Positions 10,834-22,600 of a stretch of DNA of 64,000 nt are shown here, in pieces (the first letter of the stretch is position 1; each line of letters begins with the position of its first letter). The translations under genes and the position numbers were made by a program. Source of the stretch: Turbatrix aceti (lineage: Eukaryota; Nematoda; Chromadorea; Rhabditida; Panagrolaimidae); the NCBI GenBank assembly GCA_963969345.1, contig OZ017768.1, forward strand, positions 10,270,193-10,334,192. Direction: 5' to 3'. The notes beneath the pieces are model-generated. The model saw only the letters and a list, made by a program, of their open reading frames with translations. It did no database searches and was not told the origin of the DNA.

Positions 10834-13800
10834 ATGCATCCCACCCTGCTGGCGGCAATCATAATCTGTCTCCTACCTGACGACCTCCGACTGGTGACCT
10901 GGGTGTCACCGGCAGTGCTGAGTCTCCCCGAGTGCCCGCTGCCGACCATCTTCCCCCGAGCGAGGCACTGTCGCAAGCCGTGCTCCAATCACTCCAACTG
11001 CAAGAAGGCGAACAAACGATGCCTCTGCGACGGAGAATGTGGCAGGAGTTGCGTGAACCCTGCCGCAACGTGCCATCCACTCGTTGACCTGCCGAATGGA
11101 TTTGTTCGGACCCCGACGGATTTTGTCTTTGACTCGAATGTCGAGTATGGATGCAATCAGGGATACGTCCTTGTGGGACCGTCGCAAAGAAGGTGCCAGG
11201 GAAATCGAGAATGGTCCGGGAACAAGCCGATTTGCAGACCGCAACGTGAGTTTTTTTTCAAAAAAAAGAAAAACGCGCAAAACAAAATTTCCACTTGAGA
11301 CCACAATTTTTCTCTTTTCTTTTGTGGTCTTGAGTGGAAACTTTTGTTCTTTTTTTTTATACTGTAAAAAATTAAACACTGGTAAGCTACATACCCTCTA
11401 AAAAAAACGGTGCAGAATTTTCCACTCGAGACCAATTGTTGAAATAAAAGCATAAAAAATTGTAAGTGAGTGGAAAATTTTTATCTTGTTTTTTGTTCAT
11501 TTGAAACGTTTTTCTTAATGAAAATTATTTTTGTGCCAAAAAAACACTAGTACAAAATTTTTCAATTGAGATCACATTTGCGTGGTCTCAAGTGGATAAT
11601 TTTGTGTATGTTGTTTTTTTGATTTTTAAAACTAATTTTACGGTATTAATTAACTTTTTAGTAAAATGCGGTCCCCCGCCCGAACTCCCCTACGCTCAGC
11701 ACAATGGCAATTCTTTTGACGGCCAATACGACGTCGACAGCGAAGTCCACTACTCGTGCGTTGCCGGCTACCAGAGATTCTCAAACAAAGAAATGCCGAT
11801 TGCCAAGTGCTTACTCAATCGCAAAAAAATAGCCCAATGGTTTGGCCCGGATCTCCGATGCGCGGCCCGGACGTGCCCCGATCCCGGAACCCCTCTCAAC
11901 GGTCATCGACGGGGCGAACTTTTCCAATACCCCCACAACGTTGAATTCGGATGTGCGACCGGATTTCGACTCGAAGGCTCGAGGCTTCGCAAGTGCACGA
12001 GTCACGGCGAGTGGACAGGAGAGGTTGCCGTTTGTCGACGTGAGTTTCGGCACACATCCAAAAATTTGTTTGAAATCATTTTTTTCAGCTGTTGAATGTC
12101 GGCGTCCCCTTGATCCTATGCATGGTACGGTGTTGGGCAGCAGTCTGACGTATCAATCTGTCATCACGTATACCTGCAATGAGGGATTTCGTCTCGTCGG
12201 GCAGCTTCAGAGAATTTGTCTCGCTGAGGGTGAATGGGCTGGCCAGGAGCCAAAGTGCGAACGTAAGCTGACTTTTATTTATTCAGTAAAAAAATTTCAG
12301 CGGTCATTTTCGACATAATTTTTTTCTGTGCATTTTTTATAAATTAGTTCATGGCATTGGAACACCTGAAAATAAAATAGTTTATAGAAATTCAAAATTC
12401 CTGAAAATAAAATATCTAGTCAAAAAACGTTCATTCAAAAACACGAAAAGTGTGCATAAAAAATCGTTGTTCGCTCAAATGTGCATCACTGATACTAAAA
12501 AACTTACCGCGCTGATGCAGTGGTTTTGTTCTTCCCCTGCAGGGGATCTAGATCCTGTGGTTCATGAGGAGCTCGGATCAATTCCCCAAAACTTGTGCCA
12601 TGATGGTTATGTTATAATGAGTCTGACAAATGGCTGACTGCAAAATCGGTTCTGAGCACATGTTTTTATAAATTTTACGGTTTATTTTGTTTATTAAGGT
12701 TTGTTGCGCTTTGAGAACCCTGATGACGCTCTGATTAAAATTTTTGTTCTCAAAAATTTTTTGGTAAAAATTTTTTGGTATATCAGGTCGTTTTTTTATA
12801 TTTATAATTATTTTTAGAAAACATTGGGTACACGGTAGCATACGGTAGGACTACCGTAATTTAAGATAAGAAAATTTTTTCAAAACATTTTTTAAGAGTT
12901 TTGCGGATTTTTTATCCCTTTTATTGCAGAAATTCGCTGCCCCTCCCTACCCAACCTCTACAACGGCTACATCGAAGGCGAAGACACAAACTTCGGCAGC
13001 ATGGTTGTCTTTAGGTGCCTCGAGACAATGAGTCACATCGGAGCGCCCTTTGCAAAGTGCGAAGAAAACGGTCACTGGTCCCACGTCATGCCCAAATGCC
13101 TGGCCGGATGCAAAGTCCCCGTCATCGCAAACGGCGCGATTGAATCCTTCCGCCCAAAAGAGCTTATCCCTCACGGAGCAATAGTCAAAATCTCTTGCGC
13201 TCTCAAACACGAGACAAAAGCCGCGCCGACAGTCAAATGCCACAACGGGACGTGGAGCCACGTTCCCCAGTGCTCGCCAATTCGGTGCAAAACATGGCCC
13301 GCGAGAATATCCAACGCAAAGGTCGTATTCACGAAAACGATGCACGGTGCCGTGGCTAAGTACATGTGCAAGCACGGATACCGGCCTCTTTCGGACAATA
13401 ATACTGTCAAGTGCCTGTTTGGTCAGTGGATCAGGGAAGGGCCGCCCTTCAGATGCTTGCCAATGTCATGCGACCATCCGACGAAGATGTACGGATCGCT
13501 GGAAGGCGGGCAGATTCAGCTGGAAGGCCAGATGGGGGCCTATGATTTTGCAGATTACATCAGCCGGGTCCCGGAAGGAAGATCTATTGTTTTTAACTGC
13601 GCGAAAGGAAATAAGCTTATTGGTAAGTTTTTTTTAAATAAGCATTTCCAAAAAATTCTCTTAAGGACCCCCAAAAGCATCCTGCATCAACGGATCTTGG
13701 ATGCCGAACGTAAAACCCTTGTGCGTGTCCCAGAGGCACCCCCAGATGGAAGGCTTGATCATCTGGGACCGTGCCAAGCGTGAAGCTCCCCTCGGCGGGG

Positions 13801-16329
13801 GAGGAGGCCAGGTGTCATCCAACCGCACCTGTCCCCAATCCGATCTTGAGGACGACAGCCGTCAGATATCTTTCGCCGATGATCGTATCTCGCTTACTGT
13901 AAGTTTTTTTGTTTTGCAGGTCACGGTGAGTCAAGCCGCGTAAATGGGCCAGGTGACTTGCAGGACGGGCTATGAGATGGCGCCCGGCGTTTCGACTGAT
14001 GGCACTTCTGTGTGCATCAACGGCGCTTGGCAGCCTCCGGTATCCGAATGCCTGCCTCAACTATGTACCTTGCCTTCAAGACTTCACGCCTTTTTTCTTC
14101 AATCTGAAATGGCTAAAATTCTACAATCCGGTGACAAAATAGCTCACGAAGAATCCATACGCCTGGTTTGTCTGCGTGGCTTTCACCTGGCAGGTAACGG
14201 AGTGCTGGAGTGTTCTGAGGGTCGAATGCTGCGTTCCGTCGGTGAATGCCAGCCCAAGCCATGTCGTCTGCCGGCCACTATACCCTACGGGACACTCGTT
14301 CATCCAAAATCCACGCTTCGTCACGGCGAATCGACTATCCTGAGGTGCGAGGAGTACGACGAGTCAATCAAGTGCCATTTTGGACAACTTTCACGTGCCC
14401 CAGTTTGTTCAAAAAACGCAAGCACGCACTGTCTGCCTCCAAGCGATCGTTCCCAGCCTGCTGTCATCTACCTGAACCAATCGAGTGGTGGAACTTTGAT
14501 CTTGGATCGCTTCCAGTCGGTCTACCCCAATGGCACGGTCATTAGATACCCCTGTGTATCAACGAATTTGTCGAGACCAGAAGCCGGAGCTGTCGAGTGC
14601 CAGAGTGGGCAGTGGGTTAGTCGGTTGCTGCCGTGCGGTGGGTTTTTTGGAAATCAAGTAAAAAATTGTTCAAGAGTGTTTGTTGTTTTGCAGTTACCCC
14701 TGCAGTGACTCCGATTCAGCCAGTTCATCGTCGCTATGATCCCTCTCTGTGCCCGCCCCCGGACGTAGACCATCAATATGTTGCTGCGAATTTTCCATCA
14801 TGGCCGACGTATCGGGATGCTTTTTTCCCTCACGGCACGACTCTTGAGATTACGTGTGCTTCGGTCACTTCGTCCGAAAAATCTGCGTTCTACCGCTGCA
14901 GACGGGGAAAATGGCAGATAAAAGGCCTGCTACCTGGATGTCCTTCGGAAAAATCACTTTGTCATTTTCGATTCGATCCCGGTGCTCGGCTGAGTGTGTT
15001 TCACGAACAGAGCCGAGCGTTTGTGGTCTTCAATCAAAAGTTCTCACCTGGTGACCGATTGTCATTCACCTGCAAAGGTCATTTCATGGATCAGATGAGG
15101 GGCGCCAGCGAAGTGGTTTGCGGGGGCGACGGGGAATGGTCGGCCCCGTTGCCCAAGTGCCAGGCGCTGGATGGCGTTCATGGGAACGGTAAATTTGAAT
15201 TAAATTTTAGAATCTTGAGTTTTGAATGTCCAGGTTTGTAGGAAAAGCTCCTCCAATCCACTTTGATGTCCTCAACGGTGAACACACAATCTCGCCTCAG
15301 GGTGACCTCATTTTAAGTCCATCGTCTACCATCCAGCTTACCTGCATCTACCCCAAGTCCAGGGGCCAGCCTCGTTGGGAAACTACCTCAACTTACCGGT
15401 CGTTTCCCCAGGTGTGGGAGAATGACACTTCTTTTCTCGTTCGTTCGACCCATTTTCATCCCCCCACCTAAAATAATCTCACCTTTCAGTTAACAATTTC
15501 CGTAGCCCAGCCGGAAGACGACGGCTTCTACGACTGCATCTTGCCTAACCACCGACGGTCGCAGATCCACCTCCGGGTCATCGACCAAACCTGTCACCCG
15601 CTGACCCCCTCGCCCAACCTCCACGTTGTCAACACCATCCCTTCGTTGTACCTCGGCTGCGTAGCACAATTTTCCTGTTCTCCGGGCTATGCCATCTTTG
15701 GACCATCCTCGATAGTTTGTCTCCTAGGCGGCAGATGGTCTAACTTCCCTCCCAGATGCCAACCCATCCAGTGCCCTCCCCTGCCGGTCGTCAATCCTCG
15801 TCAGGCCCTCTCCGTCACTTCCTATAAATTCGGTGGTATCGCTCAATATTCTTGTGCCAATGGTTTGATCCTCAACTCAACGGCAGTCCTGCACTGTGGT
15901 CGGGACGGTCACTGGTCTCATGCTCCGCCCTCCTGTGAACCAGTGTCCTGCAAGCGTCCCAATCCGCCGGATAACGCTCATGTCGTCCAGCAACGCCATC
16001 CGAAAGAGTCCTACCACCAGGGAGATGTCGCGATCTTTGCTTGCGACACGGGATATCTTCTCACTGGATCGGATTATGTCATCTGCCAAAACAGCGGGCG
16101 CTGGAGCCGAACTCAAGCAAAGTGCCAGCCATACTGCAAGTTCCCCGGTAAACCCGATCTCGGTGACATCACGACCCCTGTACAACCATATTATACTCTT
16201 GGTGAAAAGCTGATCTATTACTGTAAAAACCGGGGTTATCGAATTGTCGGTGACAACGTTGTTGAGTGCGAAGCTAATGGAAAATGGTCACGCCCTGTTC
16301 CCACTTGTGTAAAAATGAAATCGTCGTAG
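10834..16329 (+). CDS. Secreted WAP + multi-CCP (sushi) + Ig protein, LEV-9/Hikaru-genki-like
   Basis: Nine exons: 10834-11245, 11662-12039, 12089-12262, 12930-13622, 13666-13898, 13953-14637, 14694-15188, 15242-15411, 15490-16329 (TAG). They total 4080 nt (1359 aa) with every junction in frame. The ATG at 10834 precedes a signal peptide of about 30 residues ([11 protein letters not shown]). An eight-cysteine, WAP-like module follows ([12 protein letters not shown], then [12 protein letters not shown]). Then come about 14 CCP/sushi modules (C-x-C, GY/GF, W-S/T-G, C pattern), an Ig-like domain at about residues 1025-1110 (IQLTCIY ... [10 protein letters not shown]), and four more CCPs to the end. 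Most exon junctions are phase 1 at CCP borders, as in shuffled extracellular modules. From family knowledge, LEV-9 (WAP plus eight CCPs) clusters acetylcholine receptors at worm neuromuscular junctions and Hikaru genki has Ig plus CCPs in the synaptic cleft; a synaptic scaffold role here is inference. The larger size could mean a fused or distinct family member. Intron 5 is unusual (see findings). Confidence 0.8.
11280..11610. repeat. Hairpin repeats in intron 1 of the CCP gene
   Basis: Intron 1 (11246-11661) holds several inverted repeats of one theme. Arms TTTCCACTTGAGACCACAA (11288-11306) and TTGTGGTCTTGAGTGGAAA (11322-11340) pair with two mismatches. A second hairpin pairs 11553-11575 with 11582-11604. 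A partial copy lies at about 11413-11480. They look like small MITE remnants or one expanded hairpin family. Confidence 0.7.
12263..12929 (+). other. Long intron 3 of the CCP gene
   Basis: This 667-nt intron is the longest of the gene. It contains an A-box-like TGATGCAGTGG (12513-12523) and a B-box-like GGATCAATTCC (12575-12585), which may be a decayed tRNA-derived SINE. The spacing is longer than in a normal tRNA and no stem set folds, so this is weak. The rest is A/T-rich with nothing recognised. Confidence 0.3.
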
Positions 16330-16556
16330 GAGTATTATAAAAGTGTGGTGTGTAATTTTGTAATGTATACGATATTAGCAAAAATGACATTTTTTTTTGC
16401 AAAATGACCCCAACTGTATATTGTTTGGCAAAATGTCCTAAACGACTTTAAAACTTTGGCAAAAAGTCGCGTGTGTATTTACTATGCCTAATATTTCAAA
16501 CTCAAGCAAATATTTACATTACAACGCTCCAACAAAATTTTAAAAATATTACAAAC
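16330..16556. other. Convergent spacer between the CCP gene and the GST gene
   Basis: This is presumably the two 3' UTRs. It carries two copies of a dispersed TTGGCAAAATGTCC-like motif (16425-16438 and about 16456). No clear AATAAA was seen on either strand. Confidence 0.4.
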
Positions 16557-17241
16557 TTACAACGTGCGAGTATCGTAGTACAGTTTGAGTTCAGGAATGT
16601 TGAGAATACGTTGAACGTACTCCTCAAGAAGGGGGTGTGGCTTGAGAAGATCTGGCTCATAGACGCAAAGCGAAATAAGGTACTCGGAAACGACGAAGTC
16701 CGCCCAAGTTAGACCGCTCTTAACGAGAAAGCCAGATCCACTCTCGGCAAGGTACTTCTCGAAGATTGGCAGGTAATTGGCAACAACAGGCTCGAAGACG
16801 TCTTTGCGAAGTTGAACCTATGTACAAGTGAATCGTGAAAACCAGTTTTTGCAACTATCTTCAAATGCCCAAATTTCTTACCATATCACCTGGATGAAAT
16901 CCATTTCGAGATGAAAACCAGGGAGCGTTTTCACTGTAGAACGCTCTTAAAACATCAGCTGCGCCATCGACAATGGCCTCCTCGATTTCGTCGCTACCGG
17001 CAAGATCATAGCAACGTGCCAGCAGGCGGTTGATGGCATACGATTCGACGATGACTGCGCCTTCAATTTCAAGGATCGGCAACTTGCCGGTCATTGTTTT
17101 CGGTTCAATTTCCGGCAATTGTTCTTTGCTGATACGGACATCTTCGAAGGGAACATCAGCGTAGCGCAGAATCAGGCGTGCAGGTTCACCAAGGCCACGG
17201 ATGTCGAAATATGTCAGACGGATGGGGTCAACAGAATCCAT
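16557..17241 (-). CDS. Glutathione S-transferase, nematode (sigma-like) type
   Basis: Two exons, 17241-16882 and 16817-16557 (TAA), give 206 aa, the usual size of a cytosolic nematode GST. The enzyme joins glutathione to electrophiles or reduces peroxides. The N-terminal thioredoxin-like half shows LTYFDIRGLGEPARLIL, with the catalytic-type Tyr in the expected first strand and the RGLGEP loop. GKLPILEIEG contains the cis-Pro that contacts glutathione. The next motif reads VESYAINRLLAR, with Glu-Ser where many worm GSTs have Gln-Ser; the Ser that binds the glutathione gamma-glutamyl group is kept. The C-terminal all-helical half includes LTWADFVVSEYL, a usual GST helix-6 type motif (T-x-A-D). 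The single intron is 64 nt. The gene converges on the CCP gene; nothing suggests an operon. Confidence 0.88.
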
Positions 17242-19614
17242 ATATTATAAATAAAGCTTATAGAAGCTGTTAATAATGTGTTATGTTTAAGGAAAATATA
17301 CAAAGTGATAAACAGAGAAGAACACACGGGAGGTATATTGTGTCAGAAGTGATGCACAAAGGTAAGACTCTTGTATAAATGCAAAAAGAAGTTGTTGTTT
17401 TTGCGCGTATGCTGCAAAAACAATAGTTTGTGAACCACAAAACAAAAAATAAAGAGCAACACAATAAGCAAAGCGACCCAAGTATCTGCTCCGAAGCACC
17501 CTTATCATAGAACGCCCAATTTTGCCGGAAGTAATAAAAACAACCATATTACACCATTTTGTACTCTCTGTAATCTGATTTAAAAAAATTTAGCGTGTTG
17601 AATAATGCGTATTCCTTTTTATATTTATAAGCATTTGAGTACAAATTTATAGCAAAAATTGTACTATATCACAGAGATGGCCATCTGAAATTTCGGTCGG
17701 ATCATCCGATCCAAAATTCGAAGATTTGGATAATCCGAACCGTCATTCTATAACAGTATTATATCGGTAACACATTCATGATTTTTGCAACTGTAGCTCA
17801 ATTTAGAATTTTAAAATCGAACTAGGTGCCAAAAAAAGTCCATTTCCAGAAACTTTTTTTTATTGCTGCCAAAAAACCACGATTAAGTATATTTACGCAA
17901 AAAGTCAAAAAAAAAATTGCACATACCCGTAATTGAACAGGGATTCCAAATGATAAAAAATATCGGTAAAAAGATGACAACTTACATGGCGACCACAATG
18001 AACACTGTACTCAGCTGTCAAAAAAGGTGAATTTGTGAGTGATAATCACAAGTTCAACTGACCCCGAAATCAACTGCGCAAAAATTTTGGGGCGTTACTC
18101 TAAGTTGTAAATCTGGGAACCACTGACTTTTCTGTGAATTTTTGGTGTCAAAAGTGTCCAGGATACGGTCAGGAACCCTAGTCGAGAACGTTTCGAAACT
18201 CGGGCAAAGTGTTCATACATGTTTGTTTGCAATTTACGTTCCCTGTGTTTTTTCTCCATGACAGCTTCTAATTTATTTTTGTAAGTTTATACGACATGAC
18301 AACAGACACACATCAAAAAATGTGTTCAACATTGTTTATCACATACATACTAATCAATCGTACCATAAATTTGTTAATGACAATTGACACATCAAAAAAT
18401 GAAATGAGGAAGAAACACGGGGGATATCAAAAAACGGGGGTTTTCGAAAACATGCAAAGAAAAATGAGACAATAAAACAATTGATCGTTGAAAAAAAGGG
18501 AGTACAAAAAGTCGGTGAATGATGACAAAAATAAGGTAATAGTAATTCGCAGAGATCCCGGATTTTCAAAAATATTTTCTTCTTTTTTCTGCATTAACAA
18601 ACAAAAAAGAATATCAAATACAAAAAAATGGAACACTCAAAGGGGGCAGAAAGATGGATAAAAGCCGTGACAAGACTACTAACATGGTGTGTGAAAGTTC
18701 AAGATGAGGAACAAAATAAAGACTACCAGAATATATATTTTTTCTTACTTGGTATTCGAGAAAGAATTGCATCTGTTTAGAAAAAAATGTTTAAAAAAAG
18801 TTGAGGCACAGCATAAAGAGAACACGGAAATAGAACGGGGGTATGATGATGAATTTTTATTGGTAGCGCTTTGAATTTCGAAAAAAATGTACTTTGGCAA
18901 AACGTCACAAATGCCAATTGTTTTTTGGCAAAGTGTTCCCAACGGCAGAATGTTGGTAAAATGTTCCTAACGCTTTGGCAAAGTATTCTGTATAATTTTC
19001 GGTGTTTCCAAAATCGATTGCGTAAAACCAAGTAAAAAGACAAAATCATGAAAAAGGGGATGAAGGTGAGAAGAAGCTCTGTCTCTCAAAAATCACTCGT
19101 AAGTTCACCAAATTCAAAAAAAAACATTACTACTGGAAATGAAACGCATGCCACGAAAAAAAACCGAGAAAGAGCAAAAAAGGAAGACAATTGGATGATT
19201 TGAGTGTGTACTAAATGAATAATGCCATTGGTTTTTCACCAGGAAATAAAGGAAAAGGAAGCAGCACGTAACTCGGGCTACTGTACTAAATATATTTGGC
19301 TTACCGGGAAGAATTCGCAGAAAAAAAACAACAACTGGCGTTCAAAGATGATTGTTTTTTGAATTGATCTTAAAATCGGAAAACGGCAGGATGAATTCAG
19401 AATTAGGATAAAAAAGTTGTTTTGTTTTCGTGCTAAGAAACAAGAAAAAAATACATTTGACTGGTTGTAGTTCTGTGGTTTATGAGGTGATGATTCTGAT
19501 GTTTTCTTGACAGGGGAGAAAAAAGGTACAATTTAACATTATTTTAGGAGGGATGAATAACATAGGTTAGGAGTGTGAGACAGGTGTTTTTCTATCTATC
19601 AAGCCCAATGCCAG
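17242..19614. other. Intergenic region between GST and fork head genes
   Basis: These 2.4 kb are A/T-rich with no supported exon. Four copies of the TTGGCAAAATGTTCC-type motif cluster at 18894-18985. The part next to 17241 is the likely GST promoter, and the part next to 19615 is the fork head 3' UTR. I saw no convincing tRNA or other RNA gene. Confidence 0.4.
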
Positions 19615-22600
19615 CTATATCACGCACAGCTTATCCTGATTTTGATTCTGCGTTGCCGAGGCCAGAGATGCAAAAGCCAAAAGTTGTTGCTCGATAGAAG
19701 GTCCATTGCCGGACGACTGGGATACCGAGACAGTCGGTGCAGGTGGTGGGGGCATGGATGCTGGTTGGGATGTAAAAGCTGATAGCAGAGACATCACATC
19801 GGCATTTCCATGACCCTGTGTCTGATTCTGGTTTGAAACAGACGTCGTGGGCACTTGCTGAGGCGCAGGAGAATGCATCAGACCATTCCCAGCTCCGGAT
19901 GCCTGGAGCAGCTGCAGGAAGCCGTAGGCAGGTGGCGGGGATGACATCACCTGGGGCTCAGGTGCCGTCTTCGAGTTTAACAACAAGGACAACAGGCTGG
20001 CTGCCGTCGATGTTGGAGTCGGGGGTGGCTGGGGTTCAAAAATCTGCTGAAGCCCGGTTTGCTGCTGTGTCAGGTAAGACAACAAGCCGAGTCGTTGGAT
20101 AGGATCAAGCAGAGATCCAGCAGTCGTTGTCGGCACACCTGATCCAGCAGAGTTGTCGATGAGAGCGTTGAGCGCGAGTCGCTGGATGAGCAGGTTGGTA
20201 TCCAGAGGATTTGTCTGCTGTATGCCGGCACTCCCACTCCCCGTGCTACCGTGCCGAGACATCACCGCTGCGGCAGCGGCTGCGGCAATGGCACCCAAGT
20301 TGAGGCTGTCTTTTCGTGGGCTGTCGAGGAGGAGACCGTGTGCCAGGGAAGTGGCATTGTTCGGCGAAGATGCCTGGCTTTCGTCACTCATGACTCCGCT
20401 ATCACTGGACACACTCTGGCGATCCTTGATCTTCGAGCCAGATGGCATGGCGTTGAGGCGGGTTGTGCTATTCGCGCGCGAAAGCTTATTTCCACGATTC
20501 CGCCGTCTCGAAGAGGATTGCTTGTCGTCGAGGTCTCTTACTACGGTCCAGAAGTGTCCTGAAAAAATATGCAAATTGATTTACGTTCAAAAATTGGAAA
20601 ATAAATTATTTTGGCAAAACGTCCAGAAAGCAATTGATAACTGGCGTTCTGCCCAGAATGCCAAAAACGGTTTTTTACATTTTTTAATTTTAATTTTTGT
20701 TTGCACTAGAATCAATTTTCGTTTTTGGCAAAGTATACATTTGTTTTTTTGCACGTTCCACAAATTCCTTTTCGCCATACGTGAGTATTATTCTTTCGTT
20801 CATTTCAAGTACCTTCCAACCTATCTAGCCACTTCATCGTTTTTTCTACTTTTAACCACTCGTTCGCACATTGTACTACAAAAACGAAAGTAACCCAAAA
20901 TATTTCATCTGCTTGCTTTTTTTTCACTTTACAGTGCTAAGATTACCTCCACTCGACGACGACAAAAGAACAGACTACTTATAGAACATATAACCCTGCC
21001 TGTTGGCGCCAGGTAGCCAAAAATCAGAGTACAATCAGTCTTCCAAAAACTCATTCTCGACCATTCATCTGTCGTAAGCGTCTAAGCTATGCACTATAGA
21101 TAATACGGTTGAGTCGGTTAGATACTTGAATTATGTGCCTGTGCAATCCAGGCAGACTCTTATCAGACGCACACACCCGGAATTCGTTGTTTCGCTTTTG
21201 CTTTCACTTTGCTCTTCAGCAAGCGGGGAGACAAGGACAACACACGAGTGTTGTTCCTTTCGAGTGCTTTTGCTTTGACGTGTTTTTTTCTTCCTGCTTA
21301 CGTCAAGGCTGGTGGCTGATGTCGTGATTGACTGCAGTGATTTGGTGGGGTGTACAAAGGTCGCTCTTGTCCTGTCGCGTCCGTCTGTGGGGGTTGCAGA
21401 AAGCCGATAGCATTAGGTGCGCTTTTTCTTTTGACATGAACTTTTTTGACGTTTCACCCAATATTTTTTTAACTCACTCAAAGCCGATCAAAACACAGAA
21501 GTAAACGAATTGAATCGCAACTTGATATATATTTTTTATTTTTGCAGTTTTTTTAAAGAACAAAAAACCAGACAGACGTCAAAGCTTCGTTGAAAAAAAC
21601 ATTGTTGGTTTTGCAAATTTTTTTTCAACTATCGTAAACTACGCACACAAAGTTTTTTTTCATATATAAATCAACCCAACCAAAAAGCAACAAATATCTA
21701 TCTAGTATGTAATCACTGAACCCTAAATGTGCTACGAGAATCCAGTGGGAGCAATAAATAAAAATATTTAGGAAAGAAAATACACGTCCAACGCCATGTT
21801 TCGTGATAACGTACACGAAAAGTTGTAAAACAAAATGGCTGCGTCGTGTAATAAAAAAAAGAAGGAAGGAGTTTTTGATTATTGATCTACAATTTATATT
21901 GCAGCCACAAAAAACTAAACACCATAAAAATACTGGTTCGTAAGTCTAATAAATATTTTTCAAATGTTTCAATGTCCGCAATTTTTGGCAAAATGTCCTG
22001 CATCTCAAAAAATCGTTGGCAAAGCGTTCGGAACGCCAAATGATTCAAAATCTGCCAATTCAAATTACGTCACTTTTTGTTCAAACAATTTTTTAATCGA
22101 CCCCTTGATTTTTACCCAATCATGAAACAAATTGTGTAAAATTCCTACCCTACTTTTTTCTCATTATTTTTTTCCTCTCCTCTTGCAGGCTCACTCGCGC
22201 CACAGGGGCGTCGTATCGCATCGTCATCATCATCATCATAGTCGTCGTTGTGTCCTGTTATGTCGTCTGCGTGTTTCTTTTCTTCCCCCTTCTTTTTCAT
22301 GCACACACTTTTTTTGTACTATCCTGCGGCGATCGCCACCAGTAACCAGGGTACTCGCATACTTTACGCGCGAAATTGGTTGTCTGACGACCGGCGCGGC
22401 ACCCTGAACGACAGCGAGAAAAAAAACTTCAATGGATTCATCTCATCCTCCACGGAAAGGGTTGCCTGTCTAAAACGACGACAGTGGAGTTTTTTTTGTC
22501 CAGTCAAACAAAGTCCATTGCTTTTTTTGTTTGGTAAAAAAAATTTTGAAACTATCGCAGAGCTTTTTTTCTTCAAACAAAATTGGCGCGTTTTAGTAAA

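Noticed and set aside
13899..13919. A 21-nt intron in the CCP gene
   Set aside because: Too short for any normal spliceosomal intron and it leads into a stop; a 54-nt intron fits better.
17930..18010. tRNA-like GTTCAATTAC motif on the minus strand
   Set aside because: No matching A box and no stems.
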